The position numbers and the translations under genes are program-made. A DNA stretch of 64,000 bases from Fremontodendron californicum (taxonomy: Eukaryota > Streptophyta > Magnoliopsida > Malvales > Malvaceae): contig JAULJL010000002.1 in NCBI GenBank assembly GCA_030761205.1, positions 26,143,010 to 26,207,009 of the forward strand. Reading direction: 5' to 3'. This document shows, one piece after another, positions 37,800-50,500 of the stretch; position 1 is the first letter of the stretch, and the number at the start of each line of letters is the position of its first letter. Below the pieces are notes generated by a model. The model searched no databases, was not told where the DNA came from, and saw nothing but the letters and a program-made list of their open reading frames with translations.

Positions 37800-38096
37800 T
37801 ATACCTACTCAAGTCGGATAGCCCGCCTGATCCGACTGGTATTGAGTCGAGTCTGGGTAAGATTTTTTATAATTCGAGCCGGCCCGACCCAAATTACTAA
37901 ATATAAAATATTTTTTATATTTAATTTTAATTATAATATATATATAAATATTAATATAAAAATAAAAATAATATTTTAATATTTTAATAATTTAGAAACA
38001 ATAAAACAAGCTTATTGGCTAGCCCGAGCCCAACCCGAAATAAGTTTGGGCAAAAAAAAAAATTACGGGCAGCGACCTGACTCATGAGTAGGTTTA
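37800..38096. mobile_element. hAT-like MITE, copy 2 (297 bp)
   Basis: Flanked by the 8-bp duplication tccaacca (37792-37799 and 38097-38104). Ends tatacctactca (left) and taaacctactca (from the right) are inverted. Core and GC-rich arms (cgagccggcccgacc, gggcagcgacc) match the reverse complement of 29269-29545. Confidence 0.82.
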
Positions 38097-38187
38097 TCCA
38101 ACCATCTTATATTTGCTTTTTAATGTATGATTTTAAAGACTATGCTAAAATGGAGATTCAAGTGCATCATTATTTCTAAATTTTTTT

Positions 38188-38379
38188 TTTGGTGTAAAAA
38201 CAGGGTGTCCTCCTATCCCTATTTTATGGTTGAGGAAAGCCTAATTCCTGTCGGGCCGAAAGCCTAATTCCTATCCCTATTTTATGGTTGAGGAAAACAA
38301 TGAAGAGTCCCAAGATTCGAACCTTGGTTCTCATCTAGGTGGTTGGAGCCACTAACCACATCAACCAACCAAATGTTCG
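38188..38379 (-). mobile_element. tRNA-derived SINE with an internal duplication
   Basis: Read on the minus strand it has an A-box-like tggttagtggc (38348-38358) and a B box ggttcgaatct (38313-38323), then a body ending tttttacacc and an A run. An 11-bp target duplication taaattttttt flanks it (38177-38187 and 38380-38390). Inside, a ~60-bp stretch with ccctattttatggttgagga is duplicated. It would be transcribed by RNA polymerase III. Confidence 0.7.
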
Positions 38380-38614
38380 TAAATTTTTTTCATTTTCATT
38401 CATAATCTAAATAAACTCAATTTTTTTATTCACGATCTTTTAAGTTTTGTTCTAAATTTATTCGTCCATCAATGTATCGTTAGAATTTGGATGGAATATT
38501 GATGAAATTTGCTGCTTGGTGCTTGGATAAACATACACATGGAAAATTCCGTCCAATGAATTTGTAACAAATTCAAAAGGTCGTCATGAAAAAAATCAAG
38601 TTTTTTAAATCTAC

Positions 38615-38764
38615 TACAAAAAAAATTTGTCTTTATCAACAAAAAAAAAAATTAGAGTATTTAGACAAAATATAATTTTTTTTTAGCATAAATTATATTA
38701 TGTTACAATAGGTTAATAGCAATAACATTTTGCAACAAAAATATATATAAAATTGTTACTAATG
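38615..38764. repeat. Left part of an AT-rich repeat split by the LINE
   Basis: Starts ctactacaaaaaaaatttg, like a CACTA-type end, and rejoins 39991-40200 after removal of the LINE. Both parts share gttacaata/caacaaaaat motifs. Family uncertain. Confidence 0.4.
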
Positions 38765-39974
38765 CTGATACAGTATATCTGTTAAATGTAGAGAATTATT
38801 GGTGCAAGCATTTAATTTGTTCTTTCCAGATCTGTCATTAGGAAAATAAACCAATTGTGCTCTAGTTTCTTTTGGAAATTAGGGCAAGAAGGTAAAGGGA
38901 GCAAGAATCAGCTGGAGCTTTATATGTAGTCCCAAATCTTAAGGAGGGTTAGGTTTGAGAGACTTAATGATGTGGAATTAAGTCTGTATAATGCAACATA
39001 TTTGGTCTATCCTAGTTTAGGCAAGTTCTCGGTGGATTGCCTGAATTCAAGCCTATGTTCTTAAATGAAGGCCTTTGTTGCAAGTTCCAATAACTCAAGG
39101 ATGCAGCTGGAATTGGAGAAAGTTGATGCAAATGAGGAGTCCGGCTTTGCATTTTGTTATTCAGCAGAATGGATCACCAGTCTGGATCTTGCCTTCGCAT
39201 AAATTTCCAGTGACTAAAGTTTAGAATGAGCTGAGGATCAAGAATGAGAAGGTAATTTGGGACAAACTTATCTGATTTCCTTTCCATATATACCTAAGTA
39301 TTATTTGGCCTTTTGGATGACAATTCTTAATAGACTGCCAACAAAGGACATGTTTATCTCGAGAGGAATGAAAATTGAGGGTAGCGTGTTTTCTGTCATA
39401 TCTACTAAGCAAGAGACTAGAAACCATTTATTCTTTGAATGTGAATTCACAAAGGATATATGGAGAGAGGTGCTTCAACTTTGTCAGTTACAAAGAACAG
39501 TAGTGGATTGGAATTCAGAACTTAATTTCTATTATTATGCGTTTCACATGGAATTCTTACATTTATTTTGATTTGGAAAGAAAGGAACAATAGGCAATTC
39601 AGTGGCACACAATCTACCAGGTCGGAGGTAATTGGTAGCATCCAATAGACAGTGAGACTGAGACTTTCAGGTGCAAGAACAGCAGTTCTTGACCCGTTAA
39701 TACAAGGTTATGTGCAACATAGGGATTAACTGACTTTATACCAGATTAATAGTATGTAGTCTTCTGTTTTTTTCTTTTTTATAGTTGATTGTTTGTTTTA
39801 GGACTTTGGTTGTATCAGATGTAATAAGTTGGTTGTTGCCGATCGAAACATTGTATTAGTAGCAGAATTCTGTTTCTTGGATAATAAAAATCAAGTCTGT
39901 TGATAGATTTTTAGATTCTTAATTCTAATAGTGAAAGTTCAATCCTTAGTAATAGCCTCAAATTTCAAAAACAA
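38765..39974 (+). mobile_element. 5'-truncated LINE (1.2 kb)
   Basis: Flanked by a 16-bp duplication aaaattgttactaatg (38749-38764 and 39975-39990), the mark of LINE integration. Within, 39257-39571 encodes a reverse-transcriptase zinc-binding (zf-RVT) type domain (YLAFWMTILNRLPTKDM, then HLFFECEFTKDIWREV), the C-terminal part of plant L1-like ORF2. A frameshift near 39550 separates the following conserved WKERNNRQFSG. Upstream 38870-39050 has RT-related fragments with stops. Confidence 0.8.
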
Positions 39975-39990
39975 AAAATTGTTACTAATG

Positions 39991-40200
39991 TTTTTTTTTA
40001 CAATATTACTATTTGTAACATTTTGCAAGCAATTGTACAACAATTTTTGCAATATTAAAAAAAAAAAAGTTTATGTTGTAAAGGTGTTGTGAACTTTTTT
40101 TTTTCCAACAAAAATATGCATAAAAATTGATGCAATTTCTTTTATAGCACGTAAAATTTTGTTATTAAATATGACATATTTTTAATAATGGTGGCGAATC
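39991..40200. repeat. Right part of the AT-rich repeat split by the LINE
   Basis: Continues 38615-38764 (gtaacattttgcaagcaattg, tccaacaaaaatatgc). The right end is not defined. Confidence 0.4.
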
Positions 40201-41485
40201 TATATCTAATACATTAAAAAAATCCTCTAAGGGGGTCAAAGCTTGACACATGTCAAGTTTTTTTGTTTGACATGTGGCAAGCTTATTTTGTTTAAAATTT
40301 TAGTTTTTATTTTTTTGGGTTTTTAGTTTTAAATTTTTTATTTATATTAATTCATTAACTAATTTATTTTATTTTATTTTCAAATGATGTATTTAAAAGG
40401 ATCGGTCCGCATGTTGACTCACGGATCGATTTAGGATCGGTACCCGACCCACTCGCAAAAATATTAAAAAAAAAAATGAATTTGCTGCTAACCAGTGTGA
40501 TAAAGCCGAAAAATTCTTAATGGTCACGTGGCAAGCTTTTATATATATATATATAGTTTATTTTTAGTTTCAATTTTTAGACTTTTAAGTTTTTTTTTTT
40601 AATAGTTTTTTTATATTATATTATTTTTAAATGATGTATTTAAAGATATTGATACAAACGTTGACTCGCTGGTTGATTTAGGATCCATACTTGATCTGCT
40701 CAGAAAAAAGTTTTTAAAAAACATTTTGCTGCTAGCCAAAGTGAGAAAATTGATCAATCGAGAGAATTAAATATAAACCATAATTTTATTTTAGATATTT
40801 TTTATTTGAATAATTAAATATGTAAAATAAAATATAAAAATGAGTTAGTAGTTCATTAATTTAACCACACAAAAAAAAAAGAGAAAAAAATGAACTTACT
40901 GCTAACCTATTTGAGAAAGTCGACCCAACGAGAGAATAAAATACAAATCACAATTTTATTTTGTTATTTATTACTTTTTACCTCCTACAAATAAATATAT
41001 ACAATAAGATCTAAATATGTTTTAAAAATGCATATAAATAATAATTAAAAATACATTTGTATTATGTAATTTATAAATAAACAAATTTCATAAATTTAAT
41101 TTTCATAATTAAAAAAATATAATTATATTAATATTATTAAAATTTATAAATACTTAAATAAATAATTATTATTTAATAACATTTAATTTAAAATTAATTT
41201 TTTATTAATATTTTATATTAATTATTTTTTACCTCCTATATATAAAAATATGTACTATATAATATGATCTAAATATATTTAAAAATGCATATAAATAACA
41301 ATTGAAAATGAATTTGTATTACTTAATTCATAAATAAATAATTATAATAATTTAATTTCATAATTAAAAAAAAACAATTATATTACTATTATTAAAATTT
41401 TAAAATAAAAAATAAAAAATTATTATTTAATAAATTTTATTACTAAATAATTTTAAAAATTATAAAAAAAATTAAAAACCCCTAC

Positions 41486-42051
41486 GGTGCGTTTGGATGG
41501 AGAATTTTAAAATTTTGAAGAAATTTAAAATGAAAGTATTTAAAAATGCATCATTTCAAAATGTTAGAATTTGTAATTTTTTTTGTTTGGATAAAAAAAA
41601 TTTAGAAGGAAATTTAGGCTGTTGAAATTTCATGAAATAAAAAAATAATTATAAAATAAGAATAATGATATTAAAAATATAAAATACATATATGTATAAA
41701 AATAATATGCAATATGGGTATCATTAGATTCGTAAAAGTATATAGATATTATTAATAATATAAAAATATATATCATAGTTAAATAAAATAATAATTTATT
41801 TTTTTAGTTTTGTATTTTATAATGGGTCACCTTGGAATAAAGTGAGAGAGAATTTTGAAATTTTATGAAAAACCACCTCTTTAGGTGGAACTTCAAAAGA
41901 GAATTTGAAGTGTTCAAATTCTTTCTTGAAATTCCTTATAAATTTTGAAATTTTCTCTTATTTTTATCCAAACAGATAAATTCACTTTTAGACTTTTGAA
42001 AATATTGACTAAAATACGATCCTTTCTTCAAATCTCTTATCCAAACACACC
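41486..42051. mobile_element. MITE with GTGTGTTTGGAT ends at the fold-back centre
   Basis: ggtgcgtttggat at 41486 and, read from the right, ggtgtgtttggat ending at 42051 are inverted. This terminal type is common among plant MITEs. The target duplication could not be defined. Confidence 0.65.
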
Positions 42052-42651
42052 CCTAATGAAACGGGGCTTAATTATAGTGAAATTAAAAATTACGAAATGA
42101 TAACGGAGAAATAATAAAATTTACTCATAAAATGGACCATAAATTCTGTCTAAAGTATCTAACATGAATAAAATTAAAACACCCTTGAACTTTGAAAAAT
42201 TATTTATAATGCTACTATTGTGTCAGGTCAGTTAAGAATCGGATAGAATTTTCATGCATTACTAGAAAAAAAAACCCCATTTCGTCGGATAATTTTATTT
42301 TTATAAAATTTTTAATTAATAATAAATTTTAAATTATATTTTATTAAATTATTTATTTAATTTTTATTTTTAAATTGTAATAATATTAATATAATTATAT
42401 TTTGTTAATTATTAAAATTAAATTTATGATAATTGTTTATTTATAAATTACGTAATATAAATGCATTTTCAACTGTTATTTATATATATATATATTTAAA
42501 AATATTTAGATTTTATTGTATACTGTATATTTTTATTTATAGGAGTTAAAAAATAAGAAAATAAAATTTTGGTTTGTATTTAATTCTCTCGTATGATCGA
42601 TTCTCTCACATAGGTTAACAGCAAGTTCGTTTTTTCCTTTATTTATATTTT

Positions 42652-43475
42652 TCCCTAGCGGATCGGATACGGATCCTAAATCGACCCGCAACTCAATGTG
42701 CGGATTAACCCTTTTAAATACATTATTTAAAAAAATAATAATAAACTAATTAATAAAATAAATTTAATTTAATTTAATTTTTTTTAACTTTTTTCTGTGC
42801 GGGTTAAGAACGGATCTTAAACCGACCCGCAAGTCAATGTGTGAATCAACCTCTTTAAATACATTATTTATAAATAAAATAAAGTAAAATGAAATAAAAT
42901 AAAAACTAAAAATAATTAATAAAATAATTTTTTTTCAAGCTGATCGATTAAGAATCTTAAATCGACCTACGAGTGAACGTATAGGCCAACCCTTTAAATA
43001 TACCATTAATTAATAAAATAATATTTTTATTTTTTTCTCAAGCGGATCGGGTCAGATCTTATATTGATCCGCGAGTCAATGTGCAGACCAACCCCTTTAA
43101 ATACATCATTAAAAAAATAAAAATAATTAATAAAATAATTTTTTTTATTTTTTCCCGATCGTGTCGGGTATGGATTCTAAATCGACCCGCAAAATTAACA
43201 TGCGGACCAACCTCTTTAAATACATAATTTATATATTTTTAAAATAATTAATATTATTTTTAACTTTTTTTCGTGCTGGTCGGGTACAAATTCTAAATCG
43301 ATCCAAGTCAACATGCAGACCAATCCCTTTAAATACATCATTTAAAAATAAAATAAAAATAAAATATTAAAAATAATTAATAAAATAAATTTCTTTTTAA
43401 TTTTTTTTTTCAAGCGGGTCGAATATGGATCTTAAATCGACCTGCGAGTTAACGTATAGATCCTAAATTACATTG
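42652..43475. repeat. Seven ~75-bp repeats in the right fold-back arm
   Basis: Units near 42652, 42795, 42936, 43037, 43153, 43271 and 43411 share cggat-ctaaatcgacccgc-agtcaatgtg-ggaccaaccctttaaatacat. They are spaced about 100-145 bp by AT-rich linkers. Two inverted copies lie in the left arm (about 40384 and 40620). Confidence 0.8.
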
Positions 43476-44943
43476 TTGTTATGATACCTTTCTCTGTTTT
43501 TTTATTAAGATTGAGTGCAATATATATCTACACTCTGGAGCTATTGTTCATTGGTCAATCCAAGCTTAATTAACTGAGAAATATATATATATATATTTAT
43601 ATTTATATATATATAGCTAAAGAAGAAATAGTATTTGCCGCCTTGCAAACATTAGGATAATTTCGTGGTAGATGAAGCTAGAGAATTGTAAATATTGTTG
43701 CTTAGTTGGATATATGAATAACATATAGATATGATGAGAAGTGCCATAGAAATGTAACACAAAAAAAACAGAAACAAAATTTCCATAGAAATACAACTTG
43801 ATTCGAAATGAAACCGTTTTGCCGTTTGAAATCGAACATTATTAATTAATGGACTATTTTTCAATGGTCAATTGCTTTCTTTAATATTCGACCTAAAACC
43901 TCCATTGACGTCATGATTTCTTTTTGCTTACATGAAATTTGTGGACAACATTTTTCCAATACATAGATGCTTGTTATTATCATTAACTAGTGTTTGAATT
44001 CTCGCGTTATTTTGGTCTTATTGTTATTAATAATACATTGAATACGATTATGATATAAAAAATAATATGAATTTAGAGTTAAAATTAAATTACTATGATA
44101 AACTATGTAAAATATCCCAACTTGAAGATAACTTTTAAAGTAAAGTATAAATATAAAATAATACAAATACAACACAAATACACGAATCTAATTTATTATA
44201 TGTACATTACATGTAAAAAAATTAAGATGGATATAAAAATTTAATTTATTTAGATTATCTTCATATCTATCATTTCTATTCATATTAAGAAATAAAAATA
44301 ATAATAAAATATAAACTTAACAACTATCATACAATAACTCATAACTTATAAAACAAATTATCAACGTGTAAAAAATTATATAAATATATAATACCTTGAA
44401 AATGATTATGACACGAAAAAGTAACAAAAATACGAACATGATGATACGTGACACAAAATTGAGAATTATTTGAATAGTGTCAATTAGACCTGAAAATTTT
44501 GTACATAACATAATTATACCACACGAACACAATATGAGAAAAATAATTAAAACACGACACGAAAAATAACATAAAACGACATGAAAACACAAACGTGTCA
44601 AAATCTACATAAAACGAATTATTAATGTGTCAAAATTAATATATATAATACATTGAATACGATTATGATAAAAAAAATACAAACATGATACGAATACACA
44701 AATATATATATTTTTTCCTGTTTCTCTTTCTCTCCTTTCTCTTTCTTTCTTTCTTAACTAAAAAAAAAACAAATATTAGCCAATAATAAAGCACTTTAAC
44801 AAAATTGAAATCTAGAGGGGATTTCTTTTATTTAATTGTATAAGATATATCTTTGTATAGAGTAGAGCATTAGTCTGGTAGAGTTTACAGAGAATACAAT
44901 TAGTACAGCATTCTGGCAGCACTGAGTCTGGTAGCAATGTGCC
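43476..44943. other. AT-rich intergenic DNA with dispersed repeat copy 2
   Basis: Contains an AT microsatellite (about 43582-43615) and, at about 43985-44715, sequence related in inverse orientation to 36927-37140. The listed small ORFs are low-complexity. No gene recognised. Confidence 0.5.
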
Positions 44944-45850
44944 TGTTGTCAGATTTTACTACGCAAGTGCATGTATCGCAAACAAGTAATAAAGTGGAAG
45001 TAAAGTGTCGAATCCACGAGAAATTGCTATTAAATTCGTTAAGTGCTAAAATTAACACAGCTTGATTTTATCTAAACAACTAATTAAAGATGATAATTAA
45101 AAACTAAATTAAAAGAAACTAATACTGAAAGCAAGTAAATTAAAAATGATGAATTCAATTAATTATAAAATCCTAGGATTACAACTTCCCTCAACACTTT
45201 GCTTGAATCTCTCTCAACCTCTTCACTTGATTAATGATGTTGAGTTGTTAACCTAGAATTCTAATCTATTTATAAGCATCTGTCGATGGTCTCATAAAAA
45301 TATATTTCTTAACCAATTAACTAACCAATTATGAAAATTTATTTAAAGAAGAACTCATTAAGCTTAGGCTCTAACAATGGTTACACGTGACAAGTATATT
45401 TCTATCCTACTTGCAGATCAGTTCATCCTAATAAATGAATATGAAACATGTGTCATTCAATCCATGTCTAACACGAAACTCCCTATGTCTAGTTGTATTT
45501 AGGTCCACAAATCAATTTAAGTGGTGATCAAGCAATTAAAAGCATTAAGTACAAGATTGAACAAACAACTCAAAAAATCGTTAAATCAAGCTAGAGAGAG
45601 AAAGTAAATTCAAATTATGTGTTGAGTTCCATTGAAATCCTAGTAAAAGAAAATTAGTTCATGATAATTAATGAAAAATATTCAAAGAGTTTCACCATCA
45701 TCAACAACACAAGAAAAATAAAGAAAAGAATAGAGAATAGAGAAAACTAAGAGATGTCAATTCTTGAGTCTTCAATCTTCACAAATCTTCCAATCTTCTC
45801 GAGAGCTTTTGATGGAAACTATCTTCTTGAGAGCTTGACATTCACAAAAA
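44944..45850 (-). mobile_element. D: partial LTR
   Basis: On the minus strand it ends cttgcgtagtaaaatctgacaaca, shown here only by its key parts (cttgcgtag, ctgacaaca), as Athila-type LTRs do before their PBS. It carries the atgagaccatcgacagatgc and cgtggattcgacac phrases common to such LTRs. The LTR start is lost at the junction with protease. Confidence 0.55.
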
Positions 45851-47526
45851 TGTGGCATCCATGCATCTTGGAAGTAGAATGTGAAACTGCTTCAAGTGGT
45901 GTAGTGGAACAATTTTCATTGAATACTTCTTTGAAATCACTGTTCACCACTTTGACTACGAAACATTCATCAATTTCGTTAGGAAACTTCATAGCCTTAC
46001 AAACTTTAAAAGTTACATGTTGTTCTAGAAACCTCATGGTAAGTTCTCCTTTTTGTACATCAATGAGTGTTCTACCGGTGGCTAGGAATGATCTCCCAAG
46101 AATTATGGGTATTTCACTATCCTCCTCCATGTCAAGCACAATAAAATCAGCAAGAAAGAAGAATTTGTCAACCTTGACTAACACATCTTCAACCATGCCT
46201 CTTGGATGTTTGATGGATCTATCGGCTAGTTGCAACATCACTGTAGTGGGCTTTATTTCCCTCAAACCAAGCTTGCGATAGATATAAAGAGGCATTAAAT
46301 TGATAGTCGCCCCCAAATCACATAAAGCTTTACCAAAAAAATTATTACCAATGGCGCATGGAATGGCGAAGCTTCCCGGATCTTCGTTTGGGTGGAAGTT
46401 TCTTTTGAAGGATAGCGTTGCACTCTTCAGTAACTGCAACTGTCTCTATCTCATCCAATTTTCTCTTCTTAGATAAAATTTCTTTCATAAACTTGACATA
46501 CTTTGGCATTTGTTCTAAAGCTTTAGCAAAAGGTATATTAATATGGAGCTTTTTAAATACCTCAAGAAACTTCTGAAACTGCTTGTCAAGTTTTTGCTTT
46601 TGAAGACGTTGAGGAAAAGGTGGTGGTGGATAGACTAGAGGCTTCTTCTCTTCTTCTTGAGCCTTTTCAATTTCTTTTTTCCCCAAATTTTCCACTTCGA
46701 GAGGCTTCTGTGGCAATTCTGGCACTTTTTTTGAAGACGTTGAGGAAAGAGTGGTGGTGGGTAAACTGGAGGCGTCTTCTCTTGATTTTTCTCATTATTC
46801 TTCTTGCTACCCACTTCTACTTCTTTTCCACTCCTTAATGTGATGGCATTGCATTGTTCTTTCCCATGGTTCTTAGGATTGGTCAAAGTATCACTTGGAA
46901 AAGATCCCCTTGGGCGATTGTTAATGACATTAGCAAGCTGGCCCACTTGTGTCTCAAGATTTCTAAGTGATGTTGTTTGACTTTTAAGTAATTCAGCCTG
47001 ACCTTGAAGTAATGTTTTATGCTCCTGAAGTGATTCTGAATGATATTATCAGTTCTTGCCATGAATTACATAAACATCTCTTCCATTGATGTCTTTTTTC
47101 TTGGACAGGAGCCCGGGAAAAACCAGGAGGGACTACTTGCTTAGCTTGTGATGATGGCCCTTGGTTGTTCCAAGAAAAGTTTTGCTGATTTCTCCAACCT
47201 GGATTATAGTCGTTTGGATATAGGTTGTTCTGCTGTCTGTTATAGTTTCCCATATATTGAGCAGATTCAGCCTTTGTTGGGCATCTATCACTTGGGTGTC
47301 CTTCCACACGACATTCGCATGTTACAGATGGGCTTTGGACTAAATGCACACTCATAGTGTCAAATTTCTTGGACAAAGCAGCCATCTGTGCCAATAAGGC
47401 ACTGATCTCATCCAACTGATAAACGCCTGGAGCTTTCTTTGGCAAAATTCTCTCAGTGGACCATTGGTAATTATTAGATGTCATCTCCTCAATTAAATTA
47501 TAAGCCTCATCAATTTCTTTTCCCAT
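45850..47526 (-). pseudogene. D gag-protease (Athila-like)
   Basis: From the minus-strand left: gag part (EAYNLIEEMTSNNYQW), a degenerate knuckle (CECRVEGHPSDRCP), a linker (GQLANVINNRPRGSFPSDT, NAITLRSGKEV), and an aspartic protease (ALCDLGATINLMPL, then IPIILGRSFLATGRTLIDVQ). The protease catalytic motif D-L-G-A is the Athila type. Frameshifts occur near 47050, 46720 and 46400. The linker phrase PPPxFPQRLQK occurs twice because about 140 bp is duplicated (about 46590-46640 and 46731-46790). RT, RNase H and integrase are absent. Confidence 0.85.
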
Positions 47527-50500
47527 TGTAGATACCTAATTTTGTCCGGACCACTAAAATAGGTATGTTTTCTTCCTAAATTGATGTTTCAGAATGTAAA
47601 AAGACTTTTTTCATCCTGCAGGTGGTACTCCGAGACTTAGTCTAAGAAGGCGAGCATAAAAAGTCAAACTTGAAAAAGTCAACCTCAAAAAGTCAACCCA
47701 TTTTCAAAATCAAGATTTGAAGTTCAATTGAAAAATGGTGAAAGAATTTTGATAATCCGAGGTCTACATTGAAAGATATGGAGTTCGAAAGTTGGGTTAC
47801 GGAGATTTAGTAGAAAGGAAACCCTAGTCTAGGAAATTTGGGGAAAAGGGCTTAAACGATCAAATTCGTCAAAATTGAAGGTTCCAATGAAAGATAAGCA
47901 TTGAATACGGGTCATGGAGAAGCTACTTGGAAGAAAAACTGAAAGAAAAGTTAATCCGGAAGAAAACCGAGAATTAGGATTTTTTGTGGATTTCGGTAAA
48001 ATTTGGAAGAATTACAGAAATGGCCTTATTCAGTAAGACTAAAGCCCCTAATGGATGAGGAGTGATTAAACAAGGATAGCCCAAGGCTCATTTTGAAGAA
48101 AATCTGAAAATCGGACTTGTTTTAAGCAAAACCGGGTTTCAGAGGCAAAAGGGCAAAATTGGAAAATTTGGAAAAAATAGCAAATGAACTCCAAAAATTC
48201 TGAAAATTTGCAGATCTCTTTCTTAAATCATTTCGAAGAGATTGGCGAAATAAAATCCGGATTCGGAGTTCGTTTGCAAAATCGCCAAATCTCGGGTCCC
48301 CTATGTAGAAATTCAAGAAGATAAATCTTGGAAAATTAGCAAATGAACTCCAAAAATTCTGAAAATTTACAGATCTCATTCTTAAATTATTTGGAAGAGA
48401 TTGGCGAAAGAAAATCAGGATTCGGAGTTCGTTTGCAAAATTGCCAAATCCCAAGCCCACTATGTAGTAATTCAAGCAGATAAATCCTGAAAAAATACCA
48501 AACGAGTTCCAAAAATTATGAAAGCTTCCATATCATACTTTTAAGTTATTTGGAAGAGATTGGTGAAGAAAAATCTGGATTTGGAGCTCGTTTAAAAATG
48601 GTGAAGTTTGGGAGCACAAAAGGGCAATTTTGGAAGAAAAAATACAAATAAATAGCAAATGTGCTCAAAAAATTTTGAAAACCTCTAGAATTCAATTTTT
48701 TTTTTTTATTTTTAAAGTATTTAAAAAAGAAAATTTGAATTTGGAGTCCGTTTTCTATTTATTTATGTTCGGGGGGCAAAAAGGTCATTTTACCCAAGAA
48801 ATCGAAAAGGGCTTTTTTTGCCTTTTGAAAAGATGGAGATTGGACTGGAAAATGAGGGGTCAGCTGGCCAAGGCCCAAGGGTGGGAAAATATTTTTTGAT
48901 TTTTAATCAAAAGGTCAACAATGAAGACGAATATAGTTATTTTTTGATCAAGCCTTTTTAATTAAGCCACATGGACCAATGCATGAAGAGGGAGAATGTC
49001 AATATAATGGCTTAAGATTCTTGAATAGCTGTAATTGTGGATAGCTGATTGCCTAATCTAAGGGTGATAATTTCACATTTTAAACATCTTGGATTAATAG
49101 CCTTTGGATCAAAATTGGTTGAAAGAAAAATGACAACATCCTAGCATAGAGAGGGCCATTCGACCACTAAGGGGAAAAGGGGCTCTTTTTTTTTTCATTT
49201 CACTCTCTGTTTACTCTTGTTTGGCTGATTTTCTCTCCATTGTTGAAAGGCAAAAAGAAAAGTTTAGAAAAAAAAATGAAAGTTAGAAGAGAAAAAGCTT
49301 GCAATATAGCTTCTAGAGGTTGCTTTAAGCACTATACTCTTGCACTTTCTTTGATTTTCCATTCTTGATTTGCTGTTTTCATTTGATATTTGGTGAGTTT
49401 TTTTTTTTTATTTTTAAAATAAGTGTTTTTAATATTCTTCTTTAAGTTCCTTCTTGATTCTTTCTCGTAAAAAGCTTTTAAAATTTTTTTTCCTCTTATT
49501 CTTGAGTTGGCCGAATGGCCTATTGTTTTTGGAAGTTGCTGTTTTTCTTCTTTATTTCATGATTCTAGTGATGTTTAACAAGTCTGGATGCTCTAAATCT
49601 TCTTCAAACACATAAACATGAAGCTTGTTTTGATTTGGTTGCTTGCTTGTTTCGATTTTTGACTCTATTATCTTGTTATCATGTTTATTTTACTTGTCTT
49701 GCATTTTTGATTTTCTGTTTTCAAAATGTTTAAGTTTGTTTATGTTTTACATTTTGTTAATCCATGTGTTTGTGAAAATGCCTATTGGTTTTCATGCCTT
49801 TACTTTATATTTGCATGATTTGAGTATTATTCTTTAGCTATGCATGTTAGTATATCATGTGTTTGTGAAAATGCCATGCTCATTTTTATGGGACCATTCG
49901 GCCACCCCTCATATTGTATGCTTTGTATGTGCATTTTCATCATGCTAGTTGATAGGTTTGCATTTTCATGATATTTGGTTGTGTATTTTATTTAAGCAGG
50001 CTATATGTTTGTGTTATTGCCATGCATTCTTTAGGTTTAGGATTGGTTTGCTTTGCCATGCATATTCATGCATTTTAGACCTAGGTTGCATCAAATGCCA
50101 TGCAAGTTCATTTAGGTCTAGGTCATTTTATTGATGCCATGCATTTTTCATGTCATTTAGGTTTTAAATCATGCATTTCATGCATCATATTTGCTGTATT
50201 TTCATGCATTTCATGTCATTGCCACATGATTTATGATTTAGGCCAATCAATGGCTCAAAGTCATGCTCATTCTGAGCATACTAGTGGAAAATTAAAGAGT
50301 TGTCAAATTGATTATTCTACCTTTGTGATTTTTTTAACTTAGCCAATTTTTGCCTAACTTTTCAAAAGTGTTAGCTACTATTTGTGAGTCCTTAGGAGAG
50401 TCTCTAACATTTTTACTTTGATTTTTAAATGATTTTATCAAAGGCAAAAAAATGTGTTTTGGCAAAACAATTTTTTCACCCAGTACTTGTACTTTTTCGA

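Larger units (their letters stand above)
40384..43475. repeat. Large fold-back structure (inverted arms ~1 kb)
   Basis: The left arm (about 40384-41440) pairs with the reverse complement of the right arm (about 42290-43475): for example ctgctaacctatttgagaaa (left) with ctgttaacctatgtgagaga (right, inverted), followed by acgagagaat, then a long matched AT-rich stretch. Within the left arm part of the inner segment is repeated (41220-41400). The outer ends are not defined. It could be a fold-back or MULE-type transposon. No coding is visible. Confidence 0.65.
44944..47526 (-). mobile_element. Element D: Athila-like Ty3/gypsy remnant
   Basis: Minus-strand gag-protease sequence (45850-47526) is joined, without pol, to sequence like the end of an LTR (44944-45850). 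The gag N-terminus stops abruptly at 47526, where the LTR of element A begins, so A inserted into D and the rest of D would lie beyond A. Confidence 0.78.

Noticed and set aside
38313..38358. Possible tRNA gene
   Set aside because: Boxes A and B are present but no acceptor stem or cloverleaf; flanking duplication and A-rich tail show a SINE.
47148..47357. Plus-strand ORF over the D gag
   Set aside because: Shadow of the minus-strand gag-protease frame.
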